Program-made: the position numbers and the translations under genes
Notes under the pieces: model-generated
Told to the model about the DNA's origin: nothing
The model's database searches: none
Seen by the model: the letters and a program-made list of their open reading frames with translations, nothing else
Assembly: GCA_041987265.1 (NCBI GenBank)
Contig: JBHIWT010000132.1
Span: 1 to 9,616, forward strand
Direction of reading: 5' to 3'
Origin: IH12 sp041987265
Lineage (GTDB): Bacteria > Pseudomonadota > Alphaproteobacteria > Caulobacterales > Hyphomonadaceae
DNA length: 9,616 bases
In this document: positions 7,086 through 9,616 of the stretch, one piece after another
Layout of the letters: each line of letters opens with the position of its first letter
Position numbering within the stretch: the stretch's first letter is position 1

Positions 7086-7114
7086 GACCTAGCCGTTGCG
7101 GGCCGGTTCGTCAA
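7086..7114 (-). promoter_or_regulatory. Predicted housekeeping sigma promoter of the rpmH-rnpA-yidC-ysxC cluster
   Basis: On the minus strand TTGACG (7109-7114) and GCTAGGTC (7086-7093) are separated by 15 nt. This fits the Caulobacter-type housekeeping consensus as I remember it (TTGACGS, 10-14 nt, GCTANAWC), with the S position replaced by A and one mismatch (G for A) in the -10 box. Transcription would start near 7079 and leave a leader of about 27 nt before the rpmH GTG, a sensible length for a strongly expressed ribosomal gene. Confidence 0.6.
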
Positions 7115-7298
7115 GCCGTCGGGAGGTCTTGAAGCCTGCAAACCGAAGCGGAAACTTCATTTTGGCGCATTTATCGATTTTCCATAAGGCTGGCGCGACG
7201 GATTGTGCGCGCCTAGGTGGTTAAAGCTGAAAAAGTCCGATCCGATAGAGACTCATGCAGGGTAGAGGAACCGGCGAGGGGCGGGCGTTCTGAACGCG

Positions 7299-8759
7299 AT
7301 GTCTTTCGACCAACCAGACGATGGCGGCGCTCAGGTGTCCGCAGCGGCGCGCAGATCCTTCTTTTCGGACCTGCGCGGGCGGCTGTTGCTGATTACTGTC
7401 GGGCTGATCCTCGCCAGTCTGGTTCTGATCTATCCGCTGCTGGCCGCCGGTTATCGTGACAGCTGGCTTTCCGAACGCGCGCAGGCTGCGCAGATCGCAT
7501 CGCTTGCGGTCGAGGCCGCGCCGGATGGGCGGGTGAGCGATGAGCTGTCTCTGGAATTGCTCGATCGTGCACAGGTTGTGGCGGTGGTGATCCTTGCCGA
7601 AGACCGCCGGGAAATGGTGCTGGCCCCGTCGATCCGGATCGACGGACCGATCATTCCGGTCGAGATCGACGGACAGAGCGTGCTGTCGGCCATTGGCGGC
7701 GCGTTTTCGAACCTGACCGCGCCTGAAGGGCGGTTCCTGCAGATCAACATTTCCAACGCCAGATCGGCTGACGAGGACATGGAGGTGATCGTTCCCGAAG
7801 CGCCATTGCGGGCGGATCTCATCGGTTATTCGCGCAACCTGCTTCTGGTCTGGCTGGTCGTGTCGGCGTTTGTCGGCGCGGTCATTTACTTCGCCCTTTA
7901 TGGCTGGTTCGTGCGGCCGATGCGGGAGCTGACGAGCGCGATCGTGCGGTTCGGGGAAGCCCCGGAAGGGCCAGAGAGCCATGTCAGCGCGAGCGGCAGC
8001 TATGAGATGCGCGAGGCTCACGACGCGTTGAAGGCGATGAGGGAGGCCGTGTCCGCATCGTTTCGGCAGCGCAAGCGGCTGGCGGACCTTGGCGAGGTGG
8101 TGGCCAAGATCAATCACGACCTGCGAAACTCGCTGACGACGGCGCAGATCGTCTCCGAGGGATTGGCCCAGTCAAAGGATCCGCGCGTACGTTCTGCGGC
8201 GCCGCGACTTGAGCGGGCGATCCAGCGGGCCGTGGGGCTTGCGGAATCAACGCTGAGCTACGGAAAGGCCGAGCCGCCGGGACCGCAATTGCAGGACGTT
8301 GATGTGGCTCCGTTGCTGAACGACGCAGTCGAGGAAGCGCTGGAGAGTTGGCCGCACGTGCGCGCCGAAGTTGCGGCGACAGAAAACCTGACTGCGCGCG
8401 TCGACCCGGATCACTTCCATCGCATCATCTCGAACCTGTGCCGGAATGCGGCGCGGGCGATGACCGAGCGGGGAAATGGAAACCAGGGCGGTGTGGTTCG
8501 GATCACCGGCGCGCGCGAGAACGGCGCGATCCTGCTGGAAGTGGCGGATGAGGGGCCGGGTATTCCCGAACGTGTTCTGCCGAAACTGTTCCAGCCGTTC
8601 GCGGGCTCGAGTTCGCGCGATGGCGCGGGGCTCGGACTGGCTATTTCGCGCGAGCTGGCGCGCGGCATGGGCGGCGACCTGGAGCTGGCGCACACGTGCG
8701 AGAAGGGCGCGACCTTCCTGTTGCGCGCGCCCAGCGCCGGCCGCCGGACGACGAGCTAG
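7299..8759 (+). CDS. Sensor histidine kinase, two-TM, HAMP-like
   Basis: A 486-residue inner-membrane kinase. TM1 is at about 29-50, followed by a periplasmic sensor region of about 125 residues with no motif I recognise. TM2 is at about 180-203, then a HAMP-like linker (VRPMRELTSAI onward, to about 255). The dimerisation/phosphoacceptor region contains KINHDLRNSLTTAQIVSEGL with His273 as the phosphorylation site; the D-x-x-N after it (D274, N277) fits the phosphatase motif of bifunctional kinases. The ATPase domain has the N box (NLCRNAARAM, N379 and N383), G1 DEGPGIP at 417-423, F box FQPFAG and G2 GAGLGLAIS at 442-450. All catalytic elements are present, so it should be active. No response regulator gene lies beside it. 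It is divergent from rpmH, and its stop interlocks with the convergent gamma-glutamyltransferase stop. No good Shine-Dalgarno sequence precedes ATG 7299. I cannot name the signal. Confidence 0.93.
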   Translation: MSFDQPDDGGAQVSAAARRSFFSDLRGRLLLITVGLILASLVLIYPLLAAGYRDSWLSERAQAAQIASLAVEAAPDGRVSDELSLELLDRAQVVAVVILAEDRREMVLAPSIRIDGPIIPVEIDGQSVLSAIGGAFSNLTAPEGRFLQINISNARSADEDMEVIVPEAPLRADLIGYSRNLLLVWLVVSAFVGAVIYFALYGWFVRPMRELTSAIVRFGEAPEGPESHVSASGSYEMREAHDALKAMREAVSASFRQRKRLADLGEVVAKINHDLRNSLTTAQIVSEGLAQSKDPRVRSAAPRLERAIQRAVGLAESTLSYGKAEPPGPQLQDVDVAPLLNDAVEEALESWPHVRAEVAATENLTARVDPDHFHRIISNLCRNAARAMTERGNGNQGGVVRITGARENGAILLEVADEGPGIPERVLPKLFQPFAGSSSRDGAGLGLAISRELARGMGGDLELAHTCEKGATFLLRAPSAGRRTTS

Positions 8760-9616
8760 TCGGTCAGCGACTTGGCCACGCCCTCGCGGCGAATGTCGGC
8801 AGCGCCTTCGAAATGATCGTCACGCGCGACGACGATGTGGATGCCGGAGTTCTCGCCCTGTACCTCGCGGACGGCGAAGCCCGCGTCGCTGAGGTAATTC
8901 GACCATTCCTCGCCTTTGGGCGTGGCGGTTTCGACGCGCACGAGCTGGCCGCGGGCGATGACGTTGGGCAGGTCGGCGGCGTCCTGGGCCTTCATGCCCC
9001 AGTCGAGGACGGCGACCAGCGTCTTCGAGACATAACCGATGATCGAGTTGCCGCCCGGCGAACCGGTGACCATGAACAGGTCGCCGTTTTCGTCGAACAC
9101 GATGGTGGGTGACATCGACGAGCGCGGGCGCTTGCCGGGACCGGGCGCGTTGGCGACCAGCTTGCCGTTCAGCTCCGGATTGCGGGAGAAGTCGGTCAGT
9201 TCGTTGTTGAGAAGGAAACCGTGCACCATGCGGCCGGAGCCGAACGGGCCTTCGACAGTGGCGGTGAAGGAGACGGCGTTGCCGTAGGGGTCGACAAACG
9301 ACATGTGGGTGGTGCCGGGCTGCGCGTCGTTCGCCTCGCGGCCCCACATGTCGATAACGGGTTTGCCGTTGACGACTTCGCCGGGATCGCCGGGCGTCGG
9401 TTCATCGCCTGGAGCGAAGGCGGTTGCGGCGCGCGCATCAATGTAGCGTGCGTCGATGAGTTCGGCGACCGGAACGGGGACGGCGTCTCCGTCGGCGACG
9501 TAGTGGTCGCGATCGGCGTAACCCAGTTGCTGGGCAAGGATGTAGTCGCGCAGGTTGGCCGCTTCATCGTTGTCGGGCGATGCGTCGGCGATGCGCTGGT
9601 AGAGCCCCATGATGAG
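8756..9616 (-). CDS. ggt: Gamma-glutamyltransferase, C-terminal part (5' end outside window)
   Basis: The frame is open to the window edge, giving 286 residues; the N-terminus, with any signal peptide and most of the large subunit, is missing. The visible large-subunit tail (QQLGYADRDHYVADG) is followed by the autocleavage site PGTTHMSFVDPYGNAVS. Counting from the window edge, Thr102 (codon 9311-9313) is the predicted catalytic N-terminal residue of the small subunit, which would have 185 residues. Active-site elements match E. coli Ggt: Thr120 (T409), Glu122 where E. coli has Asn411, Asp142 in LTDFS, SSMSP at 166-170 and GSPGG at 185-189. The precursor self-cleaves, and the enzyme hydrolyses glutathione and other gamma-glutamyl compounds or transfers the glutamyl group, usually in the periplasm. 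The stop TAG overlaps the kinase stop. A gamma-glutamyltransferase-fold amidase such as a cephalosporin acylase is less likely given these residues. Confidence 0.94.
   Translation of the reverse strand, partial: LIMGLYQRIADASPDNDEAANLRDYILAQQLGYADRDHYVADGDAVPVPVAELIDARYIDARAATAFAPGDEPTPGDPGEVVNGKPVIDMWGREANDAQPGTTHMSFVDPYGNAVSFTATVEGPFGSGRMVHGFLLNNELTDFSRNPELNGKLVANAPGPGKRPRSSMSPTIVFDENGDLFMVTGSPGGNSIIGYVSKTLVAVLDWGMKAQDAADLPNVIARGQLVRVETATPKGEEWSNYLSDAGFAVREVQGENSGIHIVVARDDHFEGAADIRREGVAKSLTD

Noticed and set aside
6906..7187. Plus-strand frame of 93 codons covering rpmH and its promoter
   Set aside because: It is antisense to L34 and its promoter, which explain the sequence; no ribosome binding site or family similarity.
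7140..7220. Possible replication origin near rpmH (AT-richer patch with TTTATCGATT and TTTTCCATAA)
   Set aside because: rpmH is next to dnaA/oriC in some bacteria, but there is no dnaA here, no good DnaA-box match and no box cluster.
7223..7251. Possible plus-strand promoter for the kinase (TTAAAG, 17 nt, GATAGA)
   Set aside because: Only about three of six matches in each hexamer, no better than expected by chance.

Overview
The window is about 9.6 kb of GC-rich, gene-dense chromosomal DNA, most likely from an alphaproteobacterium. The evidence is the rpmH-rnpA-yidC-ysxC gene order, an L34 protein ending in Lys-Arg-Ile-Ser-Ala, a lysine in YidC where E. coli has its TM2 arginine, and a promoter resembling the Caulobacter housekeeping consensus ahead of rpmH. 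A Caulobacterales/Maricaulales-like host is plausible, but the sequence alone does not prove it. I see no transposase, CRISPR array, tRNA or rRNA, and no sign of an inserted mobile element.

Layout. At the left edge, on the plus strand, lies the C-terminal 457 residues of a TonB-dependent outer-membrane receptor, followed by a GC-rich hairpin that probably ends its transcript. A DUF3137-type membrane protein of unknown function follows on the same strand. It converges on a minus-strand Rieske non-heme-iron oxygenase that has no reductase or ferredoxin gene beside it.

The centre of the window (about 7052 down to 3968, minus strand) is a conserved housekeeping cluster. It contains rpmH (ribosomal protein L34), rnpA (RNase P protein), yidC (membrane protein insertase) and ysxC/engB (ribosome-assembly GTPase). 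These genes connect ribosome production, tRNA 5' processing and membrane protein insertion, and are probably transcribed together from the promoter near 7086-7114. yidD, often found between rnpA and yidC, is absent; those two genes are only 4 nt apart. The Rieske gene lies 138 nt downstream of ysxC on the same strand and could be read from the cluster or from its own promoter.

Divergently from rpmH, after a 246-nt intergenic region, runs a two-TM sensor histidine kinase with no response regulator in the window. Its stop codon shares a CTAG palindrome with the stop codon of a convergent gamma-glutamyltransferase gene, whose C-terminal part (including the catalytic small subunit) fills the right edge.

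No new multi-gene system stands out. The points worth a second look are small: the orphan oxygenase with a Glu in place of the bridging Asp, the missing yidD, the uncertain rnpA start with a hairpin at the rpmH/rnpA junction, the interlocked convergent stop codons, and the orphan kinase.
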